Positions 16,069 through 25,159 are shown, counted from the first letter of the stretch. The stretch is DNA of 64,000 nt from Micromonospora rifamycinica (GCF_900090265.1 NZ_LT607752.1:248001-312000), one strand, 5' to 3'. Notes: generated by a model not told the origin, from the letters alone. Made by a program: numbers and translations.

Positions 16069-17076
16069 TCAGCAGCCTGTCCAGCGGGCCGGGGTCAGCC
16101 GGCCAGTGTTGGTCCAGCCGACCACCGTGCCGTTGTCCGCGATCGCCTCGGACCCGAGGCTGGTGACGTCGACCGCTGCCGGCAGCCGCGTCAGTCGACC
16201 GTCGCGCCACACCGCCCGCGAGCCGAGCACCACCCCGTCGGGGGTCACGCCCTCCACCGAGCCCGCCGCCGGGTCGAGCATCGTGGTCGCGCCGGTGCGC
16301 AGGTTCCAGCGCACCGGCGCATAGCCGCCTTCCGCCTCGTCGCCCGCGCTACCGACCGCCCAGCCGCCCCGGGCCGCGGACACGTAGGCACTGGGCCGGC
16401 CGGGCACGGTGAGCAGGGTGAGCCGCCCGTCGGGACGCAGCACCCAACCCACGTACGACGACACACCGAGCGACTTTCGGCCGTAGCCGAGGACGGTGCC
16501 GTCGTCCAGTACCGCCATGGGGGTCGCGTCGGGCAGCACGTCGACCACCTCGACCGTGCCGGGCCGGTCCGCGGGCCAGCGCAACACGACCGCGCTCTCG
16601 GTGGCCTCCACCGCGCCGAACCCCACGATGTCGCCGCGTCCGTTGATGCCGGTGGCCCAGGCGCCGGAGACGGATCCCGGGACGACCAGGTCCGTCAGCC
16701 GACCGTCCTGGTAGCGCCAGGGCTGTGGTGCCGCGGTGACGAAGGCGTTGCCGGTCACCACGCCGGACGCGTTGACGCCCACCACCTGCTCGGCCAGCGC
16801 GGTGTCGACGGCGGTGACCCGGCCACCCCGCCAGAGCAGCAGCACCTGCTCCCACACCCCGTCGACGACCCGGCTGCCGATCCCGGCGACGAGGCGGCCG
16901 GCCGGATCCACCGCCTGGGCGCGGCCGAGGGCCACCCCGGTCGGCAACGGCAGCGGATGGATGGCGCAGAGCCGGGTGTCGGCCCCGCGTGGCCCGGCGG
17001 TGGCCGCACCGGGCAGACCCAGCACGACGGTGAGTAGTCCGATGGTGGCTCCGGTGAGTGCCCGGTGACGGATCAT
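16069..17076 (-). CDS. Secreted HAF-repeat protein, paralogue A
   Basis: A 335-residue exported protein with a signal peptide (MIRHRALTGATIGLLTVVLGLPGAATA). The mature chain is made of about six HAF-type repeats of roughly 45 residues, each with an N/D-x-x-G-x-V/I-V/L-G core: VNASGVVTG, INGRGDIVG, DDGTVLG, TPDGVVLG and ADNGTVVG. Such repeats are predicted to form a beta-propeller outside the cell. Only two cysteines exist, one just after the signal peptide (TRLCAIHP) and the last residue (RWTGC). Start supported by GGAG nearby. The tandem paralogue at 17392 has the same layout. Function unknown. Confidence 0.8.
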   Translation of the reverse strand: MIRHRALTGATIGLLTVVLGLPGAATAGPRGADTRLCAIHPLPLPTGVALGRAQAVDPAGRLVAGIGSRVVDGVWEQVLLLWRGGRVTAVDTALAEQVVGVNASGVVTGNAFVTAAPQPWRYQDGRLTDLVVPGSVSGAWATGINGRGDIVGFGAVEATESAVVLRWPADRPGTVEVVDVLPDATPMAVLDDGTVLGYGRKSLGVSSYVGWVLRPDGRLTLLTVPGRPSAYVSAARGGWAVGSAGDEAEGGYAPVRWNLRTGATTMLDPAAGSVEGVTPDGVVLGSRAVWRDGRLTRLPAAVDVTSLGSEAIADNGTVVGWTNTGRLTPARWTGC

Positions 17077-17391
17077 GGTGGCTCCGATCGGAGGTGGGGC
17101 GGGGAGGCCGCCTCCGGCCCGGTCGCGCCCCGTCGGCCGGGGGCGACCGGGGGCGCGGGTGGGACGGCGTACGGGCCGGGAATCCGACGCGGTCGATCCC
17201 CGACGACTTGTATGACGCCCGAGGCCCGAGCCGGGTTACGCGGTGTCCGAAACGCGACCGGGATCCGGTCGTGCGGGTCGTACCGGACACCGCTGGAGTC
17301 CGATCGACGGTCTTCATCCGGCCCCGGCTCGGGCTGACCGTCACCCACCTGCGGACCTACCGGTGTCGCCCGTCCACCGGTGATCCCGGGA
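17077..17391. other. 315-bp gap between HAF paralogues
   Basis: Contains no convincing gene. Next to the downstream start are the ribosome binding site and presumably the promoter of paralogue A. The middle holds a nested inverted repeat listed separately. Confidence 0.5.
17239..17292. terminator. Nested inverted repeat downstream of HAF paralogue B
   Basis: GCGGTGTCCG (17239-17248) pairs with 17283-17292, and inside it CGACCGG pairs with CCGGTCG around a GAT centre. It lies 100-150 nt after the minus-strand stop of paralogue B and could end that transcript or act as an operator for paralogue A. Confidence 0.4.
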
Positions 17392-18423
17392 TCAGCAGCC
17401 GGTCCAGCGCATCGGGATGACCCGGCCGTCGTTGCGGAACCCGACGACGACGCCGGTGTCGGCGATGGCGCGGCCACCGGTGCCACCGGGCAGCACCCGT
17501 GAGGTGCCTCCCCGCGCTATGCGGTCGCCGCCGACGACCACCCCGTGCGCGTTGACGTCGGTGACCAGCTCCAACGCGTCGGCCAGCCGGGACCACGAGC
17601 GGTCCCGCAGATCCCAGCGCACGTTGATCCCATAGCCGCCGTCCAGGTAGGCCCGACCGACCGCCCAGTGGCCGGCCGCTGAATCGACCAGGGTGCTACG
17701 GGCGTCGGGCACGGTCAGGTCGGCCACCCGGCCGTCGGGCCGCCGGACCCAGGCCGTCTCCCGCGCGAAGTCGCCGCCGTTGCCGACGATGGTGCCGTCC
17801 TGGGTGATCGCCACCGGCAAGGGGTCGGTCCGTGGGACGTCCAGCGTCTCGACGGTGCCGGGCCGGGCGGCCGGCCACCGCAACGGGCGACGGTTGCCGG
17901 TGGCCGTCTCCTCGGCGACGCCGATGATGTCGCCGGCCTCGTTGATCGCCGTCGCGCCCGCACTCCGAGACGGTGGTACGGGAAGCGGGGTGAAAACGCC
18001 GTCCCGGTACGTCCAGGGGCGACCCTGCGCGTCGATCCAACCGTTGCCGACGACGACACCGCTGGAGTTGACGTCGGCGACGCTACTGAGCAGGGGCGAC
18101 TCCAGGGTGGTGAGCCGGTCCCGGTCCCAGAACAGCAGGAGTTCCTGGTTGCCGGTGTCCTCGACCCGCAGCGCCGTGCCGGCGATGAACCTGCCGGTCG
18201 GGTCGATGGCCTCGGCGTCGGCCCGATAGACGTCGGGCGGGTAAGCCAGTGGGCGGACCGTGCAGGCGGACCCCGGCTGGCCGCGGACGACGGTGGCGGG
18301 GGACGCTGCCGCAGCCTCTGCCGATGCTGTCGCGGGTGCGGCGGCGATCAGGACGACAGCCGACATGCCCAGCGCGGTCAGAGCCCCACCGACTCTGCTT
18401 TCGATACTTCGTGACACGGGCAT
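17392..18423 (-). CDS. Secreted HAF-repeat protein, paralogue B
   Basis: A 343-residue exported protein with a signal peptide (ALTALGMSAVVLIAAAPATASA). Repeats with the core N/D-x-G-x-V/I-V/I-G are visible: VNSSGVVVG, INEAGDIIG, TQDGTIVG, VNAHGVVVG and IADTGVVVG, as in the neighbouring paralogue. It likewise has only two cysteines, SACTVRP near the mature N-terminus and the terminal RWTGC. GGAGGGGA precedes the ATG. Probably a secreted or surface-associated beta-propeller of unknown ligand; the tandem arrangement suggests a local duplication. Confidence 0.8.
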   Translation of the reverse strand: MPVSRSIESRVGGALTALGMSAVVLIAAAPATASAEAAAASPATVVRGQPGSACTVRPLAYPPDVYRADAEAIDPTGRFIAGTALRVEDTGNQELLLFWDRDRLTTLESPLLSSVADVNSSGVVVGNGWIDAQGRPWTYRDGVFTPLPVPPSRSAGATAINEAGDIIGVAEETATGNRRPLRWPAARPGTVETLDVPRTDPLPVAITQDGTIVGNGGDFARETAWVRRPDGRVADLTVPDARSTLVDSAAGHWAVGRAYLDGGYGINVRWDLRDRSWSRLADALELVTDVNAHGVVVGGDRIARGGTSRVLPGGTGGRAIADTGVVVGFRNDGRVIPMRWTGC

Positions 18424-18776
18424 TCCCCTCCGGGATTCCGCTGCACGAGGGCGGACTGCGCGGTTGCCGTGCGTCGACGCCCCGTACGGGTTTCTGAGAT
18501 GAATGCATCTTCATGGACTGATTCCTTAACTCAAAGCGACTGTCTGATTGCTTGCAGTGGTCGATGGCGCGAATCTTCGCCGTCCAGGGTCCAAGGTCCG
18601 CCCGACGGGCCGGAGCCGGCCGGAACGTCATCAACGGATGACCAGGCCGGAGGGCGGCATCCCGGACGACGGCAGCTCCCGGATCCGGTGGCCGAACCGG
18701 TGCCGCTGCTGTCGGCACCCGGCCGCAGGCACGGCTGATGGACGCGGCTCCCGACCGCTGGTACCCGTGAGACCGC
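18424..18776. other. 353-bp gap with an AT-richer island
   Basis: No gene recognised. Bases about 18495-18560 are markedly AT-richer than the surroundings and include ATGAA-TGCATC-TTCAT (short inverted repeat); this probably holds the promoter and perhaps an operator for HAF paralogue B on the minus strand. Confidence 0.4.
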
Positions 18777-18956
18777 CTAGCGGCGGCCGGCCGAGTGCCG
18801 GTGCACCGACTGCCGGCCCCGCAGGAACGCCAGCACGATCACCACGAGCAGCGCGACCAGACCGATGATGACCAGCCAGCGGACCGCCTCCAGCAACAGC
18901 CCGAGCAGGATGAGCGCGCCACCGACGACACCGACGACGAAGAGCATGGCCCGCAT
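18777..18956 (-). CDS. Small two-helix membrane protein, unknown
   Basis: A 59-residue protein with two hydrophobic helices (MLFVVGVVGGALILLGLLLEAV and LVIIGLVALLVVIVLAFL) and a basic C-terminus (RGRQSVHRHSAGRR). The ATG at 18956 is chosen because GAGGAGG lies seven nt upstream; a longer reading would start seven codons earlier without one. Single-gene unit. It resembles generic small actinobacterial membrane proteins; no function can be assigned. Confidence 0.65.
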   Translation of the reverse strand: MRAMLFVVGVVGGALILLGLLLEAVRWLVIIGLVALLVVIVLAFLRGRQSVHRHSAGRR

Positions 18957-19152
18957 CTCGACCTCCTCTGACAGCACCGACCGGCCAGCCTTCCCGTTCC
19001 GTGCCGCGGTATGCCTCCCCGACCGGACCGGTCCGGTCCGGTCCGCGCCGGGGCAACTCCGGGGCGGCGGGGCCGGGCATGCCGGCGCTGTCGGGGTCGG
19101 GCAGGTCGGCGCTGCCGGTGCGGGCGGGTCGGCGGGCGCGGGCGGCGGGGAT

Positions 19153-19866
19153 TCAGCGCCGGGCGACGTAGACCGTGTTGGCGGACTCGCCCCCGGTCAA
19201 CGGGTTGGCGAACGTGACGACGTGGGCCTGCCAGGTCGGGAACACCTCGGCGAGGGCCCGGCCGAACGCGTCGTCCGGCGGATCGTCCGACCAGAGCGCG
19301 AAGACCCCGTCGGGCAGCAGCAGGTCGGCCAGGCGGCGCAGGCCGTCGGCGGTGTAGAAGGCGGCGTGGCGGGGGTGCAGCACGTGACGGGGGGAGTGGT
19401 CGACGTCGAGCAGCACCGCATGGAAGCGGCGGCCGGGCTGGTCCGGGTCGAAGCCGGTGCCGTCGGCGACGGCGGCGAAGAAGTCCGCCCGGACGAACCG
19501 GGTGCGCGGGTCGGGGGCCAGACCGGCGGCGAAGGGGAGCAACTGGCGGCGGTGCCAGTCGATGACGTCCTCGATCGTCTCCACCACCAGCACCGAGCGC
19601 ACCCGGGCGTCCTCCAGGGCGGTACGGGCCGTGTAGCCGAGGCCGAGCCCACCGACCGCCACGTCGAGTGGCCCCTCGCCCAGCGGGGCCAGACCCAGCC
19701 GGGCCAGTTCGATCTCGGCGACCGGGAAGAGGCTGGACATCAGGTACTCGTCGTCGAGCTTGACCTCGTACACGTCGACGTCGAGGGCGGGATCCCGCCG
19801 CCGCCGCAGACTGATCGCGCCGATCGGGGTCTCCCGCCAGGCCAGTTCCTCGAATCGCGCGCCCAC
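19153..19866 (-). CDS. Spermidine synthase-like methyltransferase-fold protein
   Basis: A 237-residue Rossmann-fold protein of the SpeE-like group. GGLGLGYTARTAL (near residue 77) is the nucleotide-binding loop, VLVVETIEDVIDWH the acidic second strand, and AVLLDVDHSPRHVL the fourth strand with the catalytic-side Asp. The family transfers aminopropyl groups, but actinobacterial members of this short type usually lack proof of polyamine activity. The GTG start is supported by AAAGGG upstream. Divergent from eccB across a 264-bp gap containing three degenerate copies of GGCGTCGGCTCGCGGTGGCC. Confidence 0.75.
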   Translation of the reverse strand: MGARFEELAWRETPIGAISLRRRRDPALDVDVYEVKLDDEYLMSSLFPVAEIELARLGLAPLGEGPLDVAVGGLGLGYTARTALEDARVRSVLVVETIEDVIDWHRRQLLPFAAGLAPDPRTRFVRADFFAAVADGTGFDPDQPGRRFHAVLLDVDHSPRHVLHPRHAAFYTADGLRRLADLLLPDGVFALWSDDPPDDAFGRALAEVFPTWQAHVVTFANPLTGGESANTVYVARR

Positions 19867-20130
19867 CCGGCCACCCTTTCCACCGTCGTCGTGCCGGGAT
19901 GCTACCGGGACGACCGGTTCGGCCCGGCGTCGGCTCGCGGCGGCCCGGCAGGGCGCGTCGTCGGCTCGCGGTGGCCCGGCCCGGCGTCGGCTCGGGGCCG
20001 GTCGGCGGGGTGCCGTCGTCGGGCGACCACCGCGTCGACCCCCGACGGTCGCCGGTGTCCGCGACTCAGGGTCAACGGGACATCGACGCAGCGCATATCC
20101 TGTCCGCCGAGGACTCGCGGAAGGGACACC

Positions 20131-21516
20131 ATGCCGTCGCGGCAGGACCAGCTCCACTCCTACCAGTTCACCGTGCAGCGGGCGGTCGCCGCCCTGGTCA
20201 TGTGGGAGACCGACCCGGCCCGGTCGCCGTTTCGCCGGCTGGCCGGAGCGGGTCTGGCCAGCGTCCTGGTGGCGGCGATCGGCCTGGGTGGCTTCGCCCT
20301 CTACGGGCTGTTCGCCGGGGGCGGGTCGAGCTGGCGGGACACCGGCGCGGTGATCGTGGAGAAGGAATCCGGTGCCCGGTTCGTCTACCGCGACGGCCGG
20401 CTGCATCCGGTGCTCAACTACGCCTCGGCGCTGTTGATCGTCGGGGCCGACCGGTCCCGCACCGTGCTGGTGTCCCGCCGGTCCATCGAGGGGGTGCCGC
20501 GCGGGCTGCCGTTGGGTATCGCCGACGCGCCCGACTCCTTGCCGGCCCCGGGCCGGCTCTCCACCGCGCCGTGGACGGTCTGCTCCTGGGAACCGGCCGA
20601 CACGGCCCGGGCCGCCCCCCGCTCGGCGTTGCTGATCGGCCGGGAGGCGGCCGGTGGGCGGCTGCTGGCCGAGGAGGCGGTGCTGGCCCGGCACCCGGAC
20701 GGCGTCCTCTACCTGATCTGGCACCAGCGCCGGCACCTGGTGCGGGATCCCGCCCGGGTGCTCGCGGCCCTGGCCACCACCCGGGAACGCGCGGTCCCCG
20801 CCGCGCCGGCACTGCTCAACACCCTGCCGGTGGGTGTCGACCTGGCCCCGCCCGCGCTGGCCGGGCTGGGTGAGCCCTCGGCTGAGGTGGTCGGCGCGGT
20901 GATCGGGGAGGTCTACCTGGTCCGCAACTCCGGCGGCGGCCGACAGTACGCGGTCGCCGGGCGGGACGGCCTGGCCGGCATCACCGAACTCCAGGCGGCC
21001 CTGCTGATGGCCCGCACCGGCCAGGACGAACCGGAGCCGATCACCCTGGGTCGGTTCGCCGCGCTGCCCAAACTGCCGGACCTGGTGCAGACCGGGCCGA
21101 CCGCCCCGCCACCGGCCCCGCCGCGACTGGCCGGTGCCGACGGTGGCGCGCTCTGCGCCCGGGTCGGCGACGACGCCGTGGTCCGGGACGTCCGGGTCGG
21201 CACGGCCGCGCCGGACCTCACCGCCGCCGCCCGCACCGTCGGCCGGGCGGGCGGGGTGCGCGTCGACCACGTGCTGGTCGAGCCGGGCCGGGGCGCGGTG
21301 GTCGAGTCGGTGGCCGCGCCGGACGCCGAGGGTGGCGCGGTGTCGGTGGTCACCGACCTGGGCCGCCGCTACGTGCTCGCCGACGCCGCGGTCCTCGGGA
21401 TGCTGGGCTACCCGGGGGTCACGCCGATGCGGCTCCCGGCCGGCCTGGTCAGCCTGGTCCCCGCCGGCAGCACCCTCGACCCGGTGGCCGCCCGGTCGGT
21501 CGCCGCCCCGTCCTGA
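20131..21516 (+). CDS. eccB: Type VII secretion protein EccB
   Basis: A 461-residue membrane protein of the ESX core complex. The signature start MPSRQDQLHSYQFTVQRAVAALVMWETDP is present, then one transmembrane helix (LASVLVAAIGLGGFALYGLF, near residues 47-66), then a large periplasm-side domain with repeats; a cysteine pair (TVCSWEP near residue 150 and ALCARVG near 345) matches the family disulfide. The ATG follows AAGGGA. Other ESX genes (eccC, eccD, mycP, esx) are absent from the window, so this is either an orphan copy or separated from its partners. Confidence 0.92.
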   Translation: MPSRQDQLHSYQFTVQRAVAALVMWETDPARSPFRRLAGAGLASVLVAAIGLGGFALYGLFAGGGSSWRDTGAVIVEKESGARFVYRDGRLHPVLNYASALLIVGADRSRTVLVSRRSIEGVPRGLPLGIADAPDSLPAPGRLSTAPWTVCSWEPADTARAAPRSALLIGREAAGGRLLAEEAVLARHPDGVLYLIWHQRRHLVRDPARVLAALATTRERAVPAAPALLNTLPVGVDLAPPALAGLGEPSAEVVGAVIGEVYLVRNSGGGRQYAVAGRDGLAGITELQAALLMARTGQDEPEPITLGRFAALPKLPDLVQTGPTAPPPAPPRLAGADGGALCARVGDDAVVRDVRVGTAAPDLTAAARTVGRAGGVRVDHVLVEPGRGAVVESVAAPDAEGGAVSVVTDLGRRYVLADAAVLGMLGYPGVTPMRLPAGLVSLVPAGSTLDPVAARSVAAPS

Positions 21517-21585
21517 CGACATCACCGACCTGCTCGACCTGCCCGGCGAGACCATCGCGGCGGACCCGGCACCGGTGGCCGGGGT

Positions 21586-22191
21586 TCAGTCGGGCGGGCG
21601 GCGCAGCAGGCTGACGGCGAAGTCCGCCTCCTCCCGCCAGGGGCGCAGGTCCCAGGTGGCGAAGCGCTGTTCGAGCCGGAGGCCGGCGGCGGCCACGTCG
21701 CTGTCGAAGTGGTCGAGCCGGTACCCGCGGTCGAGGCCGAAGCCGACCAGCGCCACCCCGTCGGGACGCAGGTGGGCGGCGACCCGGGCCAGCACTGTCG
21801 GTTCGGTGCCGGCCGCGACGAAGGCCATCACGTTGCCGGCGAGCACGGCGGCGTCGAAGGGCTCGGCCTCGCCGGCACCGGCGAGATCCAGCTCGGCGAG
21901 GTCGGCGACCAGCCAGCGCGGCCCGGGGTGGTCGCTACGGGCCGCCTCGACCAGGGCGGGGTCGGCGTCCACCCCGACCACCCGGTGCCCCCGATGGGCG
22001 AGCGCGGCGCCCACCCGTCCGGTGCCGCAGCCGGCATCGAGGATGCGGGAGCGGGGGGCCACCACCGCGTCGACCAGCCGGGCCTCGCCGGCCAGATCGG
22101 CCCCCTCGGCGGCGAGCTGACGGAACCGGTCGATGTACCACTGCGAGTGTTCGGGACCGGTCTCGGTCGCCCACCGGGTCGGGTTGGTCAT
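21586..22191 (-). CDS. Class I SAM-dependent methyltransferase
   Basis: A 201-residue class I methyltransferase. Motif I ILDAGCGTGRVGAALAHRGH (near residue 50), the acidic end of strand 2 (VVGVDADPALVEAA), and the FDAAVLAGNVMAFV strand-4 segment are clear. Length and layout match the small methyltransferases common in actinomycetes; substrate unknown. The ATG at 22191 gives a standard N-terminus; a longer reading upstream lacks support. Same strand as the methyltransferase gene at 22334 with about 140 nt between them. Confidence 0.85.
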   Translation of the reverse strand: MTNPTRWATETGPEHSQWYIDRFRQLAAEGADLAGEARLVDAVVAPRSRILDAGCGTGRVGAALAHRGHRVVGVDADPALVEAARSDHPGPRWLVADLAELDLAGAGEAEPFDAAVLAGNVMAFVAAGTEPTVLARVAAHLRPDGVALVGFGLDRGYRLDHFDSDVAAAGLRLEQRFATWDLRPWREEADFAVSLLRRPPD

Positions 22192-22333
22192 GTCGCCACG
22201 GTAACCGGCGCGGCCGGGCGCTCGGGACACCTCGGGCCTCGGCGCACGCCGTCCGAGGTGTCGGTGGGGCGGGGCCCGAGGGGCGCTGACGGGCGGTGCC
22301 CGAGGGGTCGGCGGGACGGCGTCCCGCCGACGG

Positions 22334-22948
22334 TCAGGGCAGCCGGGCCACCGTGACGAACTCGTTGTAGGTGAAGACCTTGCCCATCGACCGGGGGAAC
22401 GGGAAGGAGTACTGCTTGACGACCGTCATGCCCAGATCCCGGGCGGCCTGGGCGGCCTCGTCGAAGCCGACGAACCGGACGTGGGTCTCGTCGCTGGCGT
22501 ACCCCCGCTCCTGCGGGGTGATGAAGACCGCGGTGCCGCCGGAGCGCAGGAACGGCAGGTAACCGGAGATCACCTCGAGCGCCGCCTCGGCGGGCAGGTG
22601 CTCCAGCAGGTGGGCGGCGAGCAAGGCGTCGAAGGCGCCCGGCCGGGCGTGCGGGGACTGGTGGAACTCCTCGATCGTGTACGCCTCCAGCCCGGCGGCC
22701 CGCGCGTGCGCCACCGACGTCGGGTTGTGGTCCACCCCGACCGCGCCCTCGCCCAGGTTGGCCAGGTTGCGGCCGAGGCCGCACCCGACGTCGAGGGTAC
22801 GGCCCAGCCCGAGCCGTTGGAGGTTCCACCGGTACGGCGCCTGCACGTCGAGCACCTGCTTCCAGCGTGCGCCACCGAGGCGTTGCAACCGTTGGGTGTA
22901 GTCCTCACCCTCGGTGCCCGCCGCGGTGTCCTGCTCTGCTCGACTCAT
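22334..22948 (-). CDS. Class I SAM-dependent methyltransferase
   Basis: A 204-residue class I methyltransferase-fold protein. TLDVGCGLGRNLANLGEGAVGVDHNP (near residue 52) contains motif I and the strand-2 acidic residue, and FDALLAAHLLEHLP (near 105) is motif II. EHLP and GGTAVFITPQERGY resemble family members acting on quinones or polyprenyl substrates, but the true substrate is not known. The start gives a conventional N-terminus. The 291 bases before the next gene show nothing recognisable beyond a presumed promoter. Confidence 0.85.
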   Translation of the reverse strand: MSRAEQDTAAGTEGEDYTQRLQRLGGARWKQVLDVQAPYRWNLQRLGLGRTLDVGCGLGRNLANLGEGAVGVDHNPTSVAHARAAGLEAYTIEEFHQSPHARPGAFDALLAAHLLEHLPAEAALEVISGYLPFLRSGGTAVFITPQERGYASDETHVRFVGFDEAAQAARDLGMTVVKQYSFPFPRSMGKVFTYNEFVTVARLP

Positions 22949-23239
22949 CGCCGGCCTCTCTGCCCGTCGCGGAAAACGTCGCCCTCCGGCAGGCGTGCGG
23001 GGGCACGCCGCCGGCCGGTGTCCGCGCCGACGCGGACACCCGAGAGATGCTACGGACCCGGACGGCCATCGTCAGCCCCCGCAGGCGGCGGGTTGGCACC
23101 GGAACGCGCCTGGTCACCCTGGGTCACCCGGACTCGACCCTGGGTGTGGCCGGTCCGGTGCCGTCGGTCGTCGAGCGGGTTCGCCGGCCGCCGCCCGGCC
23201 CGACGTGGGCAGCGGGTCAGGACGAGGAGACGTCGCCGC

Positions 23240-24598
23240 TCAGGCCGGCTCGGGCGGGTCGGCGAGATCGGCCTCCTCCGGTTCCCGGGGCGCGGCCACC
23301 CAGGCCGAGAAGACCGGCACCCCGTGCCACGGCCCCGTCGTGCCGTCGCGCTGGTCGGTGGCCACCGCCAGCACCGCGTACGGGTGGCCGAAACGCAGTT
23401 CGGCGGTCCGTCGGACACCTTCCGGCGGGAGACTGACCAGGGCGAACGCGCCGGTCACCGCAGCGGCCTCGAAGCCGTACCGGCCGTAGTGCGCCACCGC
23501 CGCCTGGCGGGCCTCGACGCCCACCTCGGTGCCGAGCAGTCCGCCCAGTGCCCGCGCCACCGCCGGGAACCCGAGCCCGGCGGCGGTCAGGTCGTGCTCG
23601 TCCCGGGCGGACCAGCAGGGCAGCACCGCGTGGTGCCGCTCCTCCCGACCGTCCCGGGCCGGGGTGCGGACCCGCTCCTCGCGCAGCGTGCCGAGCGGTC
23701 CCGCGCCGAGCGGCAGGTCGAACAGCGACCGGCGGGCCGGTTCACCGTCCACCGCCGCGCCGGCCAGTTCGTAGCCGGCGGCGAGGACGTCCGCAGGTGG
23801 GACCGTCGGGTCGGCGACGACCGAGAGCACCACCAGACCGGCGCCGTCACGTTCCACCGCCGGGGCGGCGTGCACCGCGACCTCCCCGGCCGCCCCGGTC
23901 GACGCGATCCAGACCCGGTGCCCGTGTTCGGGGGTACGCAGCGCCCGGGTGAGCCGTCCGGCCCAGGCGGAACCCGCCCGGCCCGCGTCGCCCCCGGCGG
24001 GTCGCCCCGGGCCGTCGGCCGGGCGGTCCGTCCCGGGGTCGTCGCCTGTCCGGTGCGTCCCCGGGCCGTCGGCCGGCCGGTCCGGGGCGTCCGGGTCGGG
24101 GCCGAGCGCCGCGCCGGGCACCAGGTCGAACGGGGTGGCCCAGGAGATCCGGGTGGCCAGGGCGCTGGCCAGCGCCACCAGCACCCGGGGGGAGACGGTC
24201 AGCGGGAACCGGTCGACCAGCCCGAGGGTGTGCCCGCGGGCCCAGCCGTCCAGGCCCGCCTGGTCGGGCAACGGGCCGGTGGTGGTGGCCCGGGGGAGTC
24301 CGTCCCACCATCCGGCCAGCCGCGCCGTGTCCGTGCCGGGGCGGTGCCAGACCGCGCTGGCCGAGGCCACCAGCGGGTGCGGTCGGTCCAGCAGCGCGGT
24401 GGCCGTCGCGGCGGCGGTCTCCCCGTCGACGCCGAGCACGTCGGCCAGCTCGGCCCGGTCCGCAACGGTCGCGGCGGGCGCGGCCAGGGCCAGCAGCAGC
24501 CAGGCGCCGAGCGGGGAGGCGACGTGGTGCCGGTCGCCGATGTCGGCGTGCAGCCGGGCGGCGTACCGGGCCAACGGGGCGTACGGGAGGGTCGTCAT
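23240..24598 (-). CDS. Serpin-like protein (serine protease inhibitor fold)
   Basis: A 452-residue protein without a signal peptide. The N-terminal SPLGAWLLLALAAPAA matches the serpin helix-B 'SP' region. Near the C-terminus GFEAAAVTGAFALVSLPPEG has the length and Ala-rich character of the hinge and reactive-centre loop, followed by HPYAVLAVA and GVPVFSAWVAAP, matching the serpin HPFLFLI and FMGRVxxP ends. A Gly/Asp/Pro-rich insertion of about 45 residues (two DRPADGPG repeats, near residues 175-215) interrupts the fold. The bacterial family is known to inhibit serine or cysteine proteases; the target here is unknown. Confidence 0.75.
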   Translation of the reverse strand: MTTLPYAPLARYAARLHADIGDRHHVASPLGAWLLLALAAPAATVADRAELADVLGVDGETAAATATALLDRPHPLVASASAVWHRPGTDTARLAGWWDGLPRATTTGPLPDQAGLDGWARGHTLGLVDRFPLTVSPRVLVALASALATRISWATPFDLVPGAALGPDPDAPDRPADGPGTHRTGDDPGTDRPADGPGRPAGGDAGRAGSAWAGRLTRALRTPEHGHRVWIASTGAAGEVAVHAAPAVERDGAGLVVLSVVADPTVPPADVLAAGYELAGAAVDGEPARRSLFDLPLGAGPLGTLREERVRTPARDGREERHHAVLPCWSARDEHDLTAAGLGFPAVARALGGLLGTEVGVEARQAAVAHYGRYGFEAAAVTGAFALVSLPPEGVRRTAELRFGHPYAVLAVATDQRDGTTGPWHGVPVFSAWVAAPREPEEADLADPPEPA

Positions 24599-24643
24599 GT
24601 CCTCCACTGTGCCCATCGTCCGCGCCGCCGGCATCCCGGGGGG

Positions 24644-25159
24644 TCAGGACCAGAGCTCGAACGGCTCGTCGATCCGGTGGCCGGCGAGGAAGGCGGTGAG
24701 CAGCTCGGGCAGCCGACCCGGGTAGAACCGTTCGGTGCTGTCGACGATCTCGTCGGCGGTCCACCAGCGGAAGTCGAAGTAGTCCTCCACCTCGTAGTCG
24801 AGCCGGTCGGTGGCGTCGACGTCCGGCGCGGTGGCGTCGAGGCGTACCGTCAGCACCACCTCGTCCTGGACGTGCCGCAACCGCCGGTGGATGAAGCTGG
24901 CCCGCCGTCGCCAGGTCGGCGGGCCGAGCTGCCCGGCGGTGACCACGAAGCCGGTCTCCTCCCGCAGTTCCCGCAGCGCGGTCTGCGGGTACGTCTCGCC
25001 CGGGTCGACGCCCCCACCGGGCAGCTCCCACCAGGTGCCGAGCCGCGGATGCTCCGGGTCGCGGGTGTGGAAGAGCAGGATCAGGCCGTCCCGGTCGCGG
25101 ACGACCAGCCGGACGGCGGTGCGTTCGATCACGGGCAGGTCCCGGGGCAGGTCGGTCAC
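24644..25159 (-). CDS. NUDIX hydrolase
   Basis: A 171-residue NUDIX-fold hydrolase acting on nucleoside-diphosphate-linked substrates. The full Nudix box is present near residue 45 as GGGVDPGETYPQTALRELRE followed by ETGF, giving the G-x5-E-x7-RE-x-x-EE-x-G pattern with the catalytic RELREETG. The N-terminal RTAVRLVVRDRDGLILLF strand is typical. The GTG start follows GAGGGAGAC. It ends 45 nt before the serpin-like start on the same strand, so the two may be co-transcribed. Substrate not predictable. Confidence 0.9.
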   Translation of the reverse strand: MTDLPRDLPVIERTAVRLVVRDRDGLILLFHTRDPEHPRLGTWWELPGGGVDPGETYPQTALRELREETGFVVTAGQLGPPTWRRRASFIHRRLRHVQDEVVLTVRLDATAPDVDATDRLDYEVEDYFDFRWWTADEIVDSTERFYPGRLPELLTAFLAGHRIDEPFELWS

